Assembly: GCA_021234535.1 (NCBI GenBank)
Contig: CM037830.1
Span: forward strand, 34,518,937 to 34,582,936
Direction of reading: 5' to 3'
DNA length: 64,000 bases
From: Stichopus chloronotus
Taxonomy: Eukaryota > Echinodermata > Holothuroidea > Aspidochirotida > Stichopodidae
Part shown: one piece after another, positions 12,101-41,700 of the stretch
How positions within the stretch are numbered: the stretch's first letter is position 1
Layout of the letters: each line of letters begins with the position of its first letter
Translations under genes and position numbers: made by a program
The notes under the pieces: model-generated
Told to the model about the DNA's origin: nothing
Seen by the model: only the letters and a program-made list of their open reading frames with translations
The model's database searches: none

Positions 12101-14814
12101 TACCTGGAGCATGACTGTCTGTTGGTGTAGAGAGTACCAAAAACTTTTGGGTAGAAATCACCCTCGGTCGCCGGAATTTACCCATCCATGCTCCACAGGC
12201 ACCCTTTCATTCTTCAACACTCCTGAAAAACTGCTGTGGGGGGGGAGGGACTGTGGACTTCTCAGCCACACTGCTACTGTCAGTTTGCAAGCATGAGGAA
12301 ACCCTCCACCCCAGCCTCCTTGATTATGGGACTGCAATTCTCAAAGGTTTGTCCAAAGTTAGTAACACGAACATGAGCATTTCAATCAAAACAGGACACA
12401 AATGAATAGAATCTAAATCATTTCATGCACAAATGCATGAAAGTTGGATATTTACAAGTTAGCAAAATTCAAGCACTTTGCAATCACTCGGTTATCAGCT
12501 CTCAAACATATATGGTCATTTTTGTAAATGAGAAGTGGAAGATAGTCTCCTGATTCGAGATGTAATAAAACAGCGTATTAATAGAGCTAGAAGGTGGTCA
12601 CTTTAGGTTAGTCTGGTTAGATGATGGGCTGGGGGGGGGGGGGGAAGGGAGCTTGATTGTGCCTGCAGCGATCAGTTGTTTAGAGGTAACCGCCACTGCC
12701 GTGCAACAGGTAGCAATAAGGCTATAATAAGCTCTACATGTCAGATTCCCTTGCCTATAAAAAGTGTGTCCACACCTTTTTGCTTCAGTGAACGAAGGTC
12801 AACAAAAGTAAGATAAGAAGTTGCCCTAAATGCTTGTCTTTGTATTAATCCACATTTGTTTACATCTTCCGCTAGCGCTGCTGTTTTTTATCGGGTTGTA
12901 GTGATATTAGGAGCGTGCTCAAATGAGTTAAGCCGAAAGTCGGGTGAAATTTGATTACCCCACCAAGCCTCGCTTTTGATGGGGACTCGGGTGACAGTAG
13001 TTGATAGGGTAAGGAATTCGACATGTGTAGAGCAAAACAAAAGATGAATATTTATTATGAAAAATGACATAACAGAGAGAGGTCCTTGTTAGTGTCCACC
13101 GTATATTTATTTCCTGTTCTCCGTACCAGCGGAAACAGCAATCCTGTTCTGGACTATAATCATGTTTGTAGCTATGTTATAAATTGAAGAATGTTACTGT
13201 CAGTACTACTAGGGCTTTACACTAGAAATGAGTTTTCTTTTACAGGTCTCAGTGCTGTTTAAATCTTTCCAGTTTGATGAGAGGTGTCTTTAACTAACGA
13301 AAAACTTAAATCATTTAATGGTTCTTTAGAGTATCTAGCTCTGATTAAAATCATACTGTCCGTTCATTTACATATGGGGAGGTTGTGCCATATCATGTGG
13401 AATCAGGGCGATATCAAACCCATGAAAGAATTCATATTAAAAACTAACAAATGTTAGACTTGCATGATCAGCAAAAGTTTTGGAAATTGTCCCAAGTTCA
13501 ATATTCGGGTAACATTATCGATTTATGAAAAATGGAGAAATTTCAGGAAAGAGTTGAAATGAAGTTTGGATGCACTCAAATATGTTCATGGAAGCCCTGC
13601 AAATATTTACAAATCACATACTTTTGTGCTCAGCATATTGAAATGGCATCTGAACGAAGCATTTCAACAAATGTCTCGTTGGGTGGTATGCTATCAAATG
13701 TGGATGAAAAGAATATTTACTTATTACAAAATATAACTCTTAAGAATAACACCTATATACAATGTATAAATCAACACTAAATATCTTGACAAGAACATTT
13801 AAACATGAACTCTTTAAAGCAGACGGAACGACATCCCACACCTATTTGAAAGCTACCTTTCCCCTGTGAAATACTTTCTTAAAGTTTAGCCATTATTTTT
13901 TTGTGTGTCTAAGTACAATGAAAGACCAATTTGAAGAATGGCACACGATGAAAGATTGAGAAAGGAAGAGCATGTACCACTATGATTGAAAGAACCACCA
14001 TTGCTAGCAAATTGCATATATCTGTTAAAACATTTTAGGATCCATTTGAGCAAAGTGAGCGAGGAATGACTTCACCCACTTTACATATCAAGGTCTCTGC
14101 TTGCATTTACAAGCATTGCAAGTGATTTCCTATTTGTGGCAAATATGTAAATACTGTTCATGACTTGTAACCTAAAGAAAGACTTCCGTGTAGATTCCAA
14201 CTTTTTAACCAACCCACCACCATATTAAAAGCTGATAAGAATCTGGAATAAATTAACAACATCAGATTGCCTAAAAACAATCACATCCTTTTTTTTACAG
14301 TGATAAAATGTCTCCCTGTTTTTGCACCGAGTGGCAATTTATGTCACAGGAGGAAATGACCTATCGATGTTTCCTCCAACCTTCCCATCTTCATCCTTTC
14401 TAAGTGCTGGCTAATTCACTACATAACTGCAGTCTGTCTACGATGTGTTTTCTAGCATGGGTAGAAGCATCTTTGTCTCACCCAGTTCTGGTAAAATGAC
14501 AAACAACAGCCTTATCGAACATGTCAAAATTCATCCATAGAGTGAAATGGGAGCATTGTGCAGCTGACACTTCAGCTGTTGGCTGTGTTGACACACGATG
14601 TGAAGGTTCAACATGTGGTATAAGTTAATCCAAGTACCAATCTACACGTTTGCGAAAAAGAATTGCTCGAGGGCAGTAGAGACGTATGATGCAAATCTAA
14701 ATTTTGAAAAGCCAGGTCAACTTGATGGGTTCAAAGAAATGGAGGTATGGCCACTCCCATAATGATGATGTAAAAGTTGTCAACAAAGTCACCAAAAGGG
14801 GACTTGAAAAGAAT
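9181..14814. other. Intergenic DNA, no gene recognised
   Basis: Convergent gap between the AP5B1-like gene and the - strand DD3-3 gene. It contains a 17-base G run (12023-12039) and a 14-base G run (12631-12644). The nearest - strand AATAAA downstream of the DD3-3 stop is at 13111-13106, which would imply a 3' UTR of about 1.7 kb. I see no splice-consistent coding exon. Confidence 0.5.
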
Positions 14815-29927
<15,113 letters not shown>

Positions 29928-30430
29928 GATCGATTTCGTTGGTTCCCTCTGTTCAGTGTAAGGAGTTATTCTCCTGCACAACAGATTCCACAAGTTCTGT
30001 CAAATTGACGAGCCTACTCTTCTGTCACAGGCCTTTCTAGTAGTAAAAGATTTTTTGATCCTGTGAACTTCTCTTCAGTGGATATGCAGTCTGTTAGGTG
30101 TAATTGGTTTCTTCACGAAGTTAACACTTTTAAGAGTGTTTTCAAAGAGCCTGTTACTTCGATTTGGTAACAGCTTTCCGCCTAATGCAGTTACTGAAAG
30201 GTGGACAGAATTTCGTCGAATCACTATTTTTACGGAGGGCTGGTCTTGAATGGCCGTGAAACTCTCATGACTCAGAAAAGTGGGTGGAGCTAGAAGCGGA
30301 TGAATATATGGGAGTGAAACGGTGTGAATACATAGGGAGAAAGTAAGATAGATCCTGTTTTTGACGGGCAACTTAGCAACACTTCTCTGCAGCAGATCGC
30401 CGAGCACCTAACCCCGTACGAAGAGTAACC
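29928..30430 (-). promoter_or_regulatory. Putative promoter / 5' region of the - strand DD3-3 gene
   Basis: The 500 bases upstream of the start codon contain more CpG than the surroundings, a perfect TGACTCA (AP-1/bZIP-type site) at 30268-30274, and a TATATTC-like box near 30305 read on the - strand. No transcription start can be fixed from sequence alone. Confidence 0.3.
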
Positions 30431-33400
30431 GTAACCTCTTGTCTATAGTAGATGGCGAATTACATCACTCTTAAGAACCAGGAGGAAGGGGTGGGGGGAG
30501 AGGGACACCAAAGACAAAACCCTAAATCATACCAGGGAGTTGCTAGAGACCTAATCATTGTCATTTATTCCACTAACTCATTGAGAACCTCGACGTTTGA
30601 GAAGAAAAAATTCACGAGGGGCATTTATTCTGTCATGCTCCTTGTGGAGTGTTGAGACAATGGCCTCTGGTATTATCTCTAATTGGCCAAAAAAAAAGTA
30701 ACTAAAAGACAAGTTATCATATGTTCATTTTAAAAACCTGAATTAGATCACTCTGTGGACTCAGGCCCCTCAGAGAGTAAAGTAAAGATCATATGGGACT
30801 TGCATCACTTCACTGCAATTTCTCAATTATATATGCTATTACAGTTTAAAAAAAAAGGGGGGGGAGGGGGGAAAAATTGATTGCACCGTATATTCCAGAT
30901 GAGACCTGACCAACATTTTGTAAAGTCTAACCTATAGTTCCATGATCTGTAACAGCAATATCTCCTCTTTTAGTAAATCGAAATTTTTTTATCAAACCAA
31001 GAACCCAGCTAGGCCGCTATACCACCTTTCGGCTGCTGCCTCTCGTTATACCGTTGTTTTGAGGGTTGTAACAAATGAGATAATAACATTTAGTTACCCT
31101 TAGATCCTTTTCAATAGAAACAGCCTGCAAAGTAATTCGGAGTTCAAAGTACTACTGAAACCGTATGAACTTTAAGTATGTAAAAACCGGCAGGGAAAGG
31201 GTATAACGAAACATAGTAGAAAAGGGATGAGTAATATTTGGCATCATTGATTTCAAACTTCAACATCTTATTTTGACTGCCGTTACTGGCACCTAAATCA
31301 TTGCATAATGTAATAATTTCGTAAACATTGTCATAAAGCGGTTACAGAAGGCTTTGGAAGAAGGCTATGATTTGGTAAGTATAGATCTGTACATGAGACT
31401 GAGCGAACTGGCTTTGAAAGAGGTATGAGTTGTCTCATACATTTCGCATTAACCTTTTTGCAATTTCCTCTTCCAAATCACGCGCAAGCATACCCCCATA
31501 ACAGATTTGTGGTAAAAAATATGATCATCTAATGTGCCAAATTCACTCAAAATCTGTCCCAATAAAGACGAAAGACATTTTGTTTCCTATTCTTATGTTG
31601 ACGTCGAACATGTGTTCATGCATGAGTTCATTTGTTTTTTATTTCTTCGCCTCTGTCCCGAGCTTTGAACATAAAAGTTTGTCTAGTCAAAGGTAATCCA
31701 TGTTTAGCTGAGTTCTGCAGGTAATGACCTTTGACCAAACTAACATTCTTCAGTCCTGATGTTGACGAAAACTGTCAAAACTGATCTGAGATGTCTGACA
31801 CACAACTATCCTCCTCCGTGAAGTTTGTTTGCGGCATGTTTTGTGTCGTTGCCATGAAAAAGGAAATTACAAGTATAAGAAGAAGAGAAAGAACTGGGGA
31901 GAAAGTTGTTCAGAGCATTGTGAAAGAAATAACATTAAATGATAAAAGATCGTCAATTTAAAGCGGTCTTTCAGTAACTCAGTATTTCACTTTTGTCAAT
32001 AGGTGTAGGCTAATATACCAGACGCCATTCTCGCAGACTCCACACTGATAGAATCAACATCATAATTTTTCAAAGGGTCGTAAATGAGTGGCACAAATTA
32101 CTCGAGAATATGGATCTTATACTGGTAGTGTAAATGGATTAAACAGTTATTTCGATAACTTGAAGTAGCCAAAAGTTCGTTGCAGGGTCTAAAGGTTGCT
32201 CTTCAGACTTTTTTCTCCACAGTGTTAAAGACAGCAACATATAATTGACCTTTCTTATACATTTCTTTTTTACTTCTAAAACTAAACTAAATTACAACAT
32301 TTTCTATCCTGCAAATTAACAGTCCCTGCCCACGTCCACCTTCCTTTCCCTTTAGCGTGCAGCCTAGTCCTTAATGTTTTATACATATATATAGTTGCAG
32401 ACAGGAGGAACACGTGGACCAGTGTAAACATCTGCTAGAGGCAAGCTTAGAAAGTTTAGCTGGAAAAAAAATAAACCTGGAAATGATCTGTCGGCCTAGA
32501 TACAAGCACCTGATGTCCATCTCAGGTGAAATGAAGTTATAAAAGTGTGTTTCCTCGTACTATAGAAGCCAAGTCATCCCAGAAAACGGCCTCGAGAAAG
32601 TTATCGCGCTTTTGTTTTTATTTTTTCCCTTTCTTTGAAAGCAATCCATATTTGTTTTGGTTTTTATCTCTGTCTCTTTTTTTTTTCTTTTGCTGACCCA
32701 TCTTACTAGTGAGAAAGTGATGTATCTTTGTTTTGCCGTTGTAAGTTATCTCCCATATCAGCACTACAGTTATTCAGGGGTCAAATCTACTAACAACCTT
32801 GGACTGGACTGTTGGACACTTTGCCATACACTGATGCCATTATAAACCCCAGGCTCAGTTCAGAGGGTAACATGAAACCCTGCACCCCTTCCAAATGTTG
32901 CACTGAATGAGTGAGTGAATATTCTGTGAACAATAACCCTATAGCCAACACAAAGAAGGGGGGGGGGGGCTATTGCTAAAGAGTTTTCTCAAGAATTGTA
33001 GCTTGATTAGTGCACCCACTTCCTTGTGATTAGTGGGTTCCATTTATCTGGTCACCAGGAAATGCGTTCGAAATGGCTGCATCGGGTGATTAGCTCACGT
33101 AACTTGTAGTAATGGTTGAGAATTATCCTTGATGCCGATTGCGTAAAAGCCTATTGAGAATAAAAAGTGACGCACTTAAAGGATAAAAACAACAAATAAA
33201 ACTTGGAATGAGGAAGTATCAAAAACTTGAAAGGAGAAAAAAAAACGGGTCATTGTGACGGGAGATTTCTTTAACCAGGAAGAAAGTTTGAGAGTAATTC
33301 TTTTGTTCTGATTGCCTCTCTTCTTGGACTGGTTAAGCTGTAGCAGATGAGTAAGAAAAAACTGCCTTGCTTAAATAAGAATCGAGTCAGACCCGAATAC

Positions 33401-35440
33401 CGAGGGGTGCCATCAAAACAAGGACTGAAAAGTGGGATAAATGAAAATCTATAGCAAAAATAATTACAGTGAAGTTCTCTATGCAAGTGCCAATTTGACT
33501 CATAGATTCTCCAAATGAACAAAATGAAAAGAAAAAAAAAAAAACAAATTAATGATGCAGCCGTTTGCTTGCACTGGTTGCAAGTTTGACATAATCTTTT
33601 CGGCGATATACAGCAAGTAGTTGACTTGCCGAAGTTTTGTGAGACGTTTTGAATGCCACATGAACTTACCGGTATATAACTGATGTAAATCAACGTATTA
33701 TGCATCCTACGACGGATTTCATGAAAATTTAATATATTTGTCATTTCGTTTAAAAACGCTATGATGCCAGTTTAGGAGATGATAAACTTTTTGGTCAGTA
33801 TTCGATCTATATGGAATAAGAAGGTCGAGGAGGGTAGGGTCTATAGCCCATTCTCTTCAAGAGTTACAGACTTGCTGACCAGGCATACGATTTGGCAGCT
33901 AGGGGCATGTGATTAGTTTCTTTTCATTCAAAATTTATCATGTCCAAAGAATCATCGCACTTTTAAGACAACTGTAAAAAATTCTGTCATGATGTATACT
34001 CCCTCCTTCTTAATTGTAAGATATATAAAAAGGAATCAGTGTTCTAGCTTTCAATAAACATGACCGATTTCACGAGCTTTCTTTTTTTCTCCACATTATG
34101 TGATCTGTATTAAGTTTTGACCTATCAGTTATTCTTGAATACAAAACCCTGGTAAGATATAAGACACTACTCGGGATATTATACCGACATTATTACTCAT
34201 GCACTGCGAAGCTATTCGACTGTATAATTTTCAATGACTTTTTTTTTTGCATCATACCTATGACCTAGGATCTATTTTGTCTCTTTCAAACTAAAATGAT
34301 AAAAAGTCATAAAACCTTTAAAATGAAAGTAATTGTTGATGGAAACATTATTGAGACATAAATAACAGAAACGTTATTGTTTTTTAGCCAAACAGTTTTG
34401 AGGAATTAGAAACGGAAACTTACATATACTTATGATGTTGTAATAACGTACTTGTAGCTCTTGATATAGTTTCAATTTTCAATTTTAATACCTTATGGAT
34501 TACACTATTTGTCAATCCTGCGAACTCTAATAGTGTGAACTTTTTTAAATAGTTTTCCAACCACCCCAAAAATAAACGTAGCCTGGCTACTAAGGCTAAA
34601 AAAAGAGGAATAATTGGTCTTACAGCCGTATAAATGTAGTCGTGGGACGTGCAAGGGAGTTTGGGGTATACCCCCGAAAGTATAGGCCTATTTTAATTTA
34701 GACTGCATGTACTATGCTGTCTTTCTTCCATTGTTGTTTCATCTCCCCATTCGTTTTTCCTCATTAACGCAACGCAGGGTTTACCCCAACCATTGTATCC
34801 GCCGCCATGGTAAGTGTATAGCAATCTTAGAGCTCTCAGTGTATGGCGAGTGAGATATTCCACAAATTTGTTCACCACACTATAGCCAGTGTGCATGCAC
34901 TTCTGCAGGGGTGGTGTAGAAAGAACTGTAATCGTTACTTAGTCACATACGTCATACAATATGTTTTGTTTTTTTTTCATAGGCTGAGCTGTGGTTCATC
35001 TTTTTCTATGTCTTCTCACAGTGGCCGTTTCATAGCTTTATAAAAAAACAGTCTCCCTCCGAAAGACGAAGAGGAAATTTCAAACTCATCATCACCATTT
35101 TGGTGGGAGAGGTTTGCCGACTGATTGGCAAGGTATTGCGTACGTCACGTCTTGGCCTTTAATGATGCAAGATTCAAATTGTCCGGCACAATTTGAGTCC
35201 AAAAAGGTCAAGAAGGACAAGTTTTGAAAAATGTCGAGGGTGGGGGGAAAAACAGTGTTTTCTGATTGGCAAGGAATCATCGACTTCAGTATAGATGAAC
35301 TGATATTGACGCTTGCCGCCTACACACCACCCCCGCGGTTCGTCTGAAATATGCCGAACAGCAGTCCCCCTTTTAAATCTGGAGAACAGATTCTCTAAGT
35401 CAAAATTACAGTGATATACTCCAGCCATATATGTTTGTAT
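30431..35440. other. Divergent intergenic DNA, no gene recognised
   Basis: AT-rich, with homopolymer and microsatellite tracts, including 12 G at 32958-32969. Open frames here are short, biased to phenylalanine, and not joined by phase-compatible splice sites that I could find. Confidence 0.45.
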
Positions 35441-35870
35441 GAATGCGTTTTGTGATCTGTGTTTATATGTTTGGGTACTGGTGAGGGTTTGCTTGTAAAC
35501 AACCTAGATACTTCTTTCATTAAGGAAAGTTTGACCTATAGTGACCTATAGATGACTCATATTTAGCATTGAATGTGAATTCGGGGTACAAGAACCCTGC
35601 AGCTGGCCATTGCTTTTGGTGGGGGCCAAATGTCACATAAATTAGTGATCAATTTACAAATCCCTTGCAAACACAAATCTGAAGTAATGAACCTCTCAAG
35701 TAAAGAACTGATCTCATATTTGGTATGTGGGTAGTCTTTTTTTGGCGGTGGAGGTCAAAAGTCCGCCTGTGCCAAAATTCAAAAGTCGTGGAAACCCAAC
35801 TAAGCTTGATTGAGTAAAAGCGACATGTTGTTATTGATCAAAGGTCATTTATATTCCAATGCGTGCATGG
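35441..35870 (+). repeat. Degraded copy of the AGGTCA tandem element
   Basis: Contains blocks such as ATTTGGTATGTGGGTAG, GGTGGAGGTCAAAAGTC and GATCAAAGGTCATTTA, in the same order as in the unit of the intact copies. Periodicity is no longer clear and no hairpin was seen. Confidence 0.4.
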
Positions 35871-36101
35871 TAAATGTAGAAAAGCGTTTTGCAATTACTT
35901 AAAGAAGAGAAGACAGAATTTAAATTTGGTAGCAATGTCGTTTTCAGTGTACAACGTTTTGTGCTAACCCAATAGTGCTGCTTAACATATTTGTTATCGT
36001 GATCACGGAGGAGATCAATCTTCTTTCTATCGTATAAATGAACACGAAATTGGTGATATTTCTCCTGTGACTTGAAGAACGTGACGTAGGATATGTGTTG
36101 T

Positions 36102-36740
36102 TATCTCATCGCCCTATAGGGCTAGATGAGATATTGCAGTCACTTGGCTAGTGGAGCTATATATTGTACTGTGCACCCATGGGAGAATGGTTGCCATGGA
36201 AACACTTGGAGTGGATGAGTAGCGACACCCCAGGGGTACCCCATGATAGAGTTACCATGGGTACAGGAGGGTCCTGTTGGGTGGTATAAATGAAAACGTG
36301 TCCCTGCCAATGCGTGTGCGTGTGTGTGTGTGCGCGTCCGGACCTGTCCAAATTGTGGTTTTTCCAGAATAGTATGAAAAGCGTATGAGCGATTAAGTTG
36401 AAACTTGGTAAGGTTGTGCATATGATGCCAATACCTGCAAGATGTATGAATTGTATGGTAAATCGAGTCAAATTTGCTGATTTTTAGGGAAAAAAAGCCT
36501 ATCTTGCCCCAAAATTGCTATTTTCAGCATATCTTGAGAAGTATTTGAGCATTTAATGCAAAATTTTGCAAACACTTACATGAGAATGAAATATTCAAGG
36601 TATATCACTTTTGTAGTAAAGAGAGTGAAGTTTGCTGACTTTTTATAAAAACCAAAATTTGTATTTCTAGCGTATCTTGAGAACTATTAAACCAATTAAT
36701 TTAAATTTTTGTAAGTACTTAGCAATAAACTATTAAAAAT
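36102..36740 (+). repeat. Hairpin-TG-tandem repeat element, different unit sequence
   Basis: A strong palindrome at 36102-36133 has arms TATCTCATC/GATGAGATA around a self-complementary GCCCTATAGGGC. A TG/CG microsatellite follows at 36311-36337. Tandem units then start near 36372, 36526 and 36669 (AGCATATCTTGAGAA and AGCGTATCTTGAGAA), 143-154 bp apart. The plan matches the AGGTCA elements but the unit sequence differs. Confidence 0.65.
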
Positions 36741-38554
36741 TTCCATGTGCAGGCCCTGTATTGAAATCAATGTGCATGTTGGCAATGACATATGCAACTC
36801 CGTGGATTGCCCTCTTGTTTTCCATTGTTGGTATCAAATGGAAGATAAAGATATGGAAGATTAAAGACAAAGGCTACTCTTTTTTATTTAAAAAGGACAT
36901 CCTGCTCTAATTAATCTAAAGTTTGGTTATGTCATCGAAGTTATTGCATTCTTGCATTGTGGTTGTTATTATTGTCATATTATCATTTTTTCAGCTGATA
37001 TATGGGGCTCAGCATACATCACTCAGAGCTGCAGTTTCCTTTTGAAAAAGTAAACTTTTTGGAGAGTCACGGTATGAGATTCATCTTACTTCCTTACACA
37101 ACTTAAAAATGAATTTTACCCAATTACCAACTAACAATAAACTAAATGTTGCAATGGATGGGATAGGGGCTGTTAAGCCATTGTTATCGGATTTCTTAGT
37201 TTTCCCTTCCTTATTTGGTAAGACCACCAGCGTGTGACAAATACATTGTTGCCAAGTTCTGGTGCAGTGTCGGAACTGCTTGTTCAAATGACGTAATGCA
37301 TTTTGTACCGCCCCTTACGAAAAGCTTATCATGGATCGTACAGTAAAACCAGAGGCACGAACTCCTGCAGGAGACACACAGTCTGTTTCCTTTCCAATAT
37401 AGTATTTATTGCACAAACGCTTACCCGATTGAAGTACCGTAAAGGGGACAGAGAGAAGTCGAACATATAACCCGTCAAGTTATAGAACCCAACCGATTAA
37501 GGTAAGAAGGTTGTTAATTGTTTCTTCGGTTTGGGTAAAGTTGTGTAGCCTAATGGTATTGGTATTGTATATACGTATAGTCAGTCACAATGTATGTTGT
37601 TGGTTGTTCTCAGTCATGTCATGTACAAATCACGATCAGTACAGAGCTCATGTAAGTGGTTGTATACAGCCTGGTTCTTGACATAATAAGTTACCTTCAA
37701 TTCATTACGTGCACCCCTGCGTTTATTAAAAGTTACAACCGAGTTATGCGGGATTGATTTGGCAAACTGCAAAGCTATATCCTATGGCTACTTAGTTAGG
37801 ATTATTAGTCGCCTAGAAGTGGTGATTTTACTTGTCATTCATAAGTCATAATAATGCTAATTCCCACCATGTAAACCCCATGATCGTACACCTCACTGTA
37901 AACAACATAATGTAGCCTAGGTCTACCCAAATAGAGTAAGTGCCTGTGGAAGGAGCCACTGCTTTGATTCTTCCATAGTCATTGACAGTAAAAGATTAGT
38001 AAAAACATTGATGGTCCAAGGGCAAGCCTGCACGGTTAATTGTGTTGGCTGATCATACTCGTAGGCTACTGCACTCATTCTTTTCAACAAATCAACCGCT
38101 TGTATGGGGTGACTGTTGAACATGCATTGAAAAATATCTATCATTCAAGGATTGTCGTATGGATTGTTAGGCTAGACATGCACGACGGTCCGCACATCTG
38201 CGGTAGCCCACGTCATAATTAAGTCTACATGCTACAACTGTGGATGCAGTGGATACACCCTATCCTTGATCACTTTATGTACCCATATATGCCCATCACA
38301 AAGACCCCATATTTCCCTCCTCACCACCACCCAAAAACACCAGAGTTCTTCCCGATGTCCCACTGACTAGGATTCTGGTGACAATATTCTACAGTCTATC
38401 TTTAGTTTTTTGTGAGGCCATTTAGCCTGCATGGATTTTCAAGACAGAAAATGTTGATTTTACCTGGCAGTTTTGACCCTCAGAGGTCTTTGTTGTTATC
38501 ATTTTACGGCAGAATTTCATCGCTGTAACGTCAAATATCTTACCAGAGTCCACG
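36741..38554. other. 5' flank of the + strand DD3-3 gene
   Basis: No exon recognised. The last 60 bases before the start codon contain a CRE-like TAACGTCA at 38526-38533. No TATA box is clear. Confidence 0.3.
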
Positions 38555-38701
38555 ATGCTGTTGCAATGTGCATCAGTACTAGCCCTGATGGTGGCAAGTG
38601 TCCTAGGGGATGTCTATCTTCACAATCCAAGAGGGAGCAACAATCGCCTTAACGAACAATCTGCCGAACGAGCGAATGCCAATCGACTTTTCGATTCCCA
38701 G
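38555..38701 (+). CDS. DD3-3-like (+), exon 1, signal peptide
   Basis: 49 codons ending phase 0 at GTATGC. Signal peptide, then [19 protein letters not shown] and NANRLFDSQ. It covers what the paralogue splits over exons 1, 2 and part of 3. ATG context CCACGATGC is acceptable and gives the only in-frame signal peptide. Confidence 0.9.
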
Positions 38702-41700
38702 GTATGCACTCTGCAGTTATATATTGTATGGATGTGTCTGTTTCAGTACATTTATGTGGAGTGTAACATTTGAGCTTGTGGATGATGCCAAAAAGCATTT
38801 CTATAACTTTCTGTGTACATGTGCAATTTTCCTGGAAACTTGGCCTTACATTTTGCTCACTCCATACAGGGCCCCCACTTTACATTGAAAGTGTTTAGAA
38901 ATCTTTCTCAGAAAATTCTCACTATCAATTGTGGTCCAACATTTGAGATGTAAAGTTTTAAATGATTGGTTCCTGCAGGAGTCATTATCCCCAAAGGAGG
39001 GAGTTTGGCTAAGTTGTTATAACAAAATATATGGTATACAATACAATGGTATTTTTCTAACAAAAAGCACTGTTGTGGTAGCAAGAGGTCATACTCAGCT
39101 GTCTCTCCTCAACTGTTATCCTCCATGAGTCTTATTACAGTGTCCAACACTTGTGTCTTCCTGTGCCTCAAAGATGTTGTCCCAAACCACATGCATGATC
39201 TCAGGGATACTTTAGCCCATCCAATTAGCTTCCTCACACAGCAGAGGAAGGCGTAAGGGATTGGCCACTGAAGGAAGTTGATATTTCATAGAATTTTAAA
39301 ATATTTTCCTCTCTTTTTATTTAACATGATACCTCATTTGCATGTTTTGTCAAGAAATTATGAATTTTTGATGAAAAACAAGTTTCAAAATGGTACATTG
39401 TGTAATGAGGAATTTATGACATCACCCAAGTACAATATCTGTTCTATTTCTTCAAAATTCTTGAAAAGAAACATTATCGTAGTGTAAGACTGTAGATGTG
39501 ACCTTAATTTCCACTATATTTTTGGTTCCTTGCATCAGCAAAGGAACCTATGCAGTCAGGTTGCCGTGTGTGTCTGTGTGTGTGCATCTGTGACACTTGC
39601 TTAGGTTCGCTGTAACTCAATTGGGGAAAGTCAGATAAAAGTCAAACTTGGTATGTAGGTTCGCCATATTGAGAAGGTGTGCCCTATCGTTCTTGGTGGA
39701 GGTCAAAGGTCATCTGGGGGAACTGGGCGAAAAGTCTGTTTTGCTTGGGTACGCTGTAACTCAATAAGGGAAAATCAGATGAAAGTCAAACTTGGTATGT
39801 AGGTTTGCCATATTGAGACGGTGTGCCCTATTGTTTTTGGTGGAGGTCAAAGGTCATCTGGGGGAACTGGGAGCAAAAGTCTGTTTTGCTTGGGTACGCT
39901 GTAACTCAATAGGCAATAGGGGACAGTCAGATGAAAGTCAAACTTAGTATGTAGGTTTGCCATATTGAGAAGGTGTGCCCAGTTGTTTTTGGTGGAGGTC
40001 AAAGGTCATCTGGGGGAACTGGGGCATAAGTCTGAAAACCTTGTTATGCTATGGATGCTCATATGTTCCATCAGTTCCCCTCCAGTGCATCATGGAAGTA
40101 CTACTTGAGTTAGCAGTTTCTTGATCAAATGAAGAAGCAGCAATGTGCTGTTTGCAGTACTGTAGGTGGTCACACCAGACAAGTTTTAGTTGGATCAGTT
40201 TACCTCCTCATGCGTGAGTGCTAATGTGTTCATTCATGTGTCTTTTCAGTCAGTGAAGAGAGCAGAACACAATGAAAGAAAATAAGTCAGTTGGTGTTCT
40301 TACCAGTTTACACTAGACCCCAGGAGTTCCCTCCAGGGCATGTTGTCAGATTGATGGACTTTAAAGGGGCATAGATGTGATAAGCCTTATTGCAATTTGC
40401 AGAGATCTACAGCTGTTTGTGTTTTGTAAAATGAATGGGAGATTGCTGTATATTGCAGTTCTAAATCAACATCTTCAATTCATTGCATTCATTGAAATGG
40501 CTTTGATATTTATGAATTCAGGCATATCATTTTACAGTATGTGTATTTCAAGTACAAGGAACCATGGTGCCCATAGTCTGTTGGGAAATCATGCAAAATA
40601 CTCCTTCTCTTACAGATTGCATGTATTACACTGTTGATGGTCACATTAGTGCTATGGAAGTGGTTCCATGTGGGTGCATGTTTGTCATGTTTGGGGTCCA
40701 ATGTCTGAAATGGGCCATTTTATAAAAGCATGAAATATGTTTTTCTCTCTACAGATTTTATGTTACAAAAGTGAGAGTTCATGGTCAGAAATGGACCATG
40801 TAGGCTATTGTACAAAGTAATGCAATATGCTTCCTTTTACTTCATAATTTACATTATGTTCTCTCCATCTGTGCAAGGAACCACAGTGCCCTTGGGTTCT
40901 TGTTAGTTATCTGAACTATGTGTAATACATCCAATCTGCATTTTCACTAGTGTCAAATTTCAAGGTTAAATGAGGGTTTCAATTTCAAAGAAAAACAAAG
41001 GCTTCTTGAAATAAGTTTGCTGCTGTTACATGGCATTTTGGTGACCTTGAGGCAACAGGAAATTTTTCTTGAGCAGAGAAGTCCTTTTTCAAAAGGCAGC
41101 ATCTTGAGTTAAGAACAAAATTTTGGCATTGGGTGTGAAATGCCCATCTGAAATGCCCGGAAATACGTTGTGAAATTCATGGAAAAATTATTAAGATCTG
41201 TTTGGCATGGTGGTTGTTCCAGTAAGTTTCTAGGGCTTTTCAGCTGACATTGATGTCACCAAAATGCGTTACTGAGCTTGATGTCTTCTCTCAGAAATAA
41301 CCGCCTCCTTTTCGGTTTTGATGCAGAACAACAACCGAGGAGGGTACAATGCCGGCGATCAGGGTGACAATGCAGCTAACAATGAAAACCAGCAATACAG
41401 AATGGTAAGTTAATAACTTTCATGGGACCATTCCAATACATTTCTACTTTGAGGTATACATGCATTTGTCGATGATTTCTGCTGATCTATGGAGTGTTTT
41501 TATCCAAAAGATTTTGAACACTCCTCGACTGATGGTGAAGCTCCAGTAAAATAGATAGTCTTTCCACAGTTTCCCTGGACCACCCACTTCCTCCCCCCCC
41601 CCCCACTTTCTCTAGTAGTTTACCCAACCTACCTTTTTGAAATGTCTGGATCCGCACCTGCATGGAACATCACTTTCTGTTTTGCTCCAATTGCTATGAC

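Noticed and set aside
30075..30407. 110-residue - strand open frame upstream of the DD3-3 start
   Set aside because: No recognisable motif and no phase-compatible join to exon 1; more likely promoter/5' UTR DNA.
34693..34896. Ideal-looking start sites on both strands around CCATGG at 34805 (GCCGCCATG followed by GTAAGT on +, ACCATGGCGGCG on -)
   Set aside because: Each gives only a few codons before an intron signal or stop, and I found no partner exon.
38555..38701. Resemblance of the mature DD3-3 N-terminus (DVYLHNPRG) to chitin-binding monooxygenases
   Set aside because: Those enzymes need a histidine as first mature residue; here it is Asp in both paralogues, so the copper site is absent.
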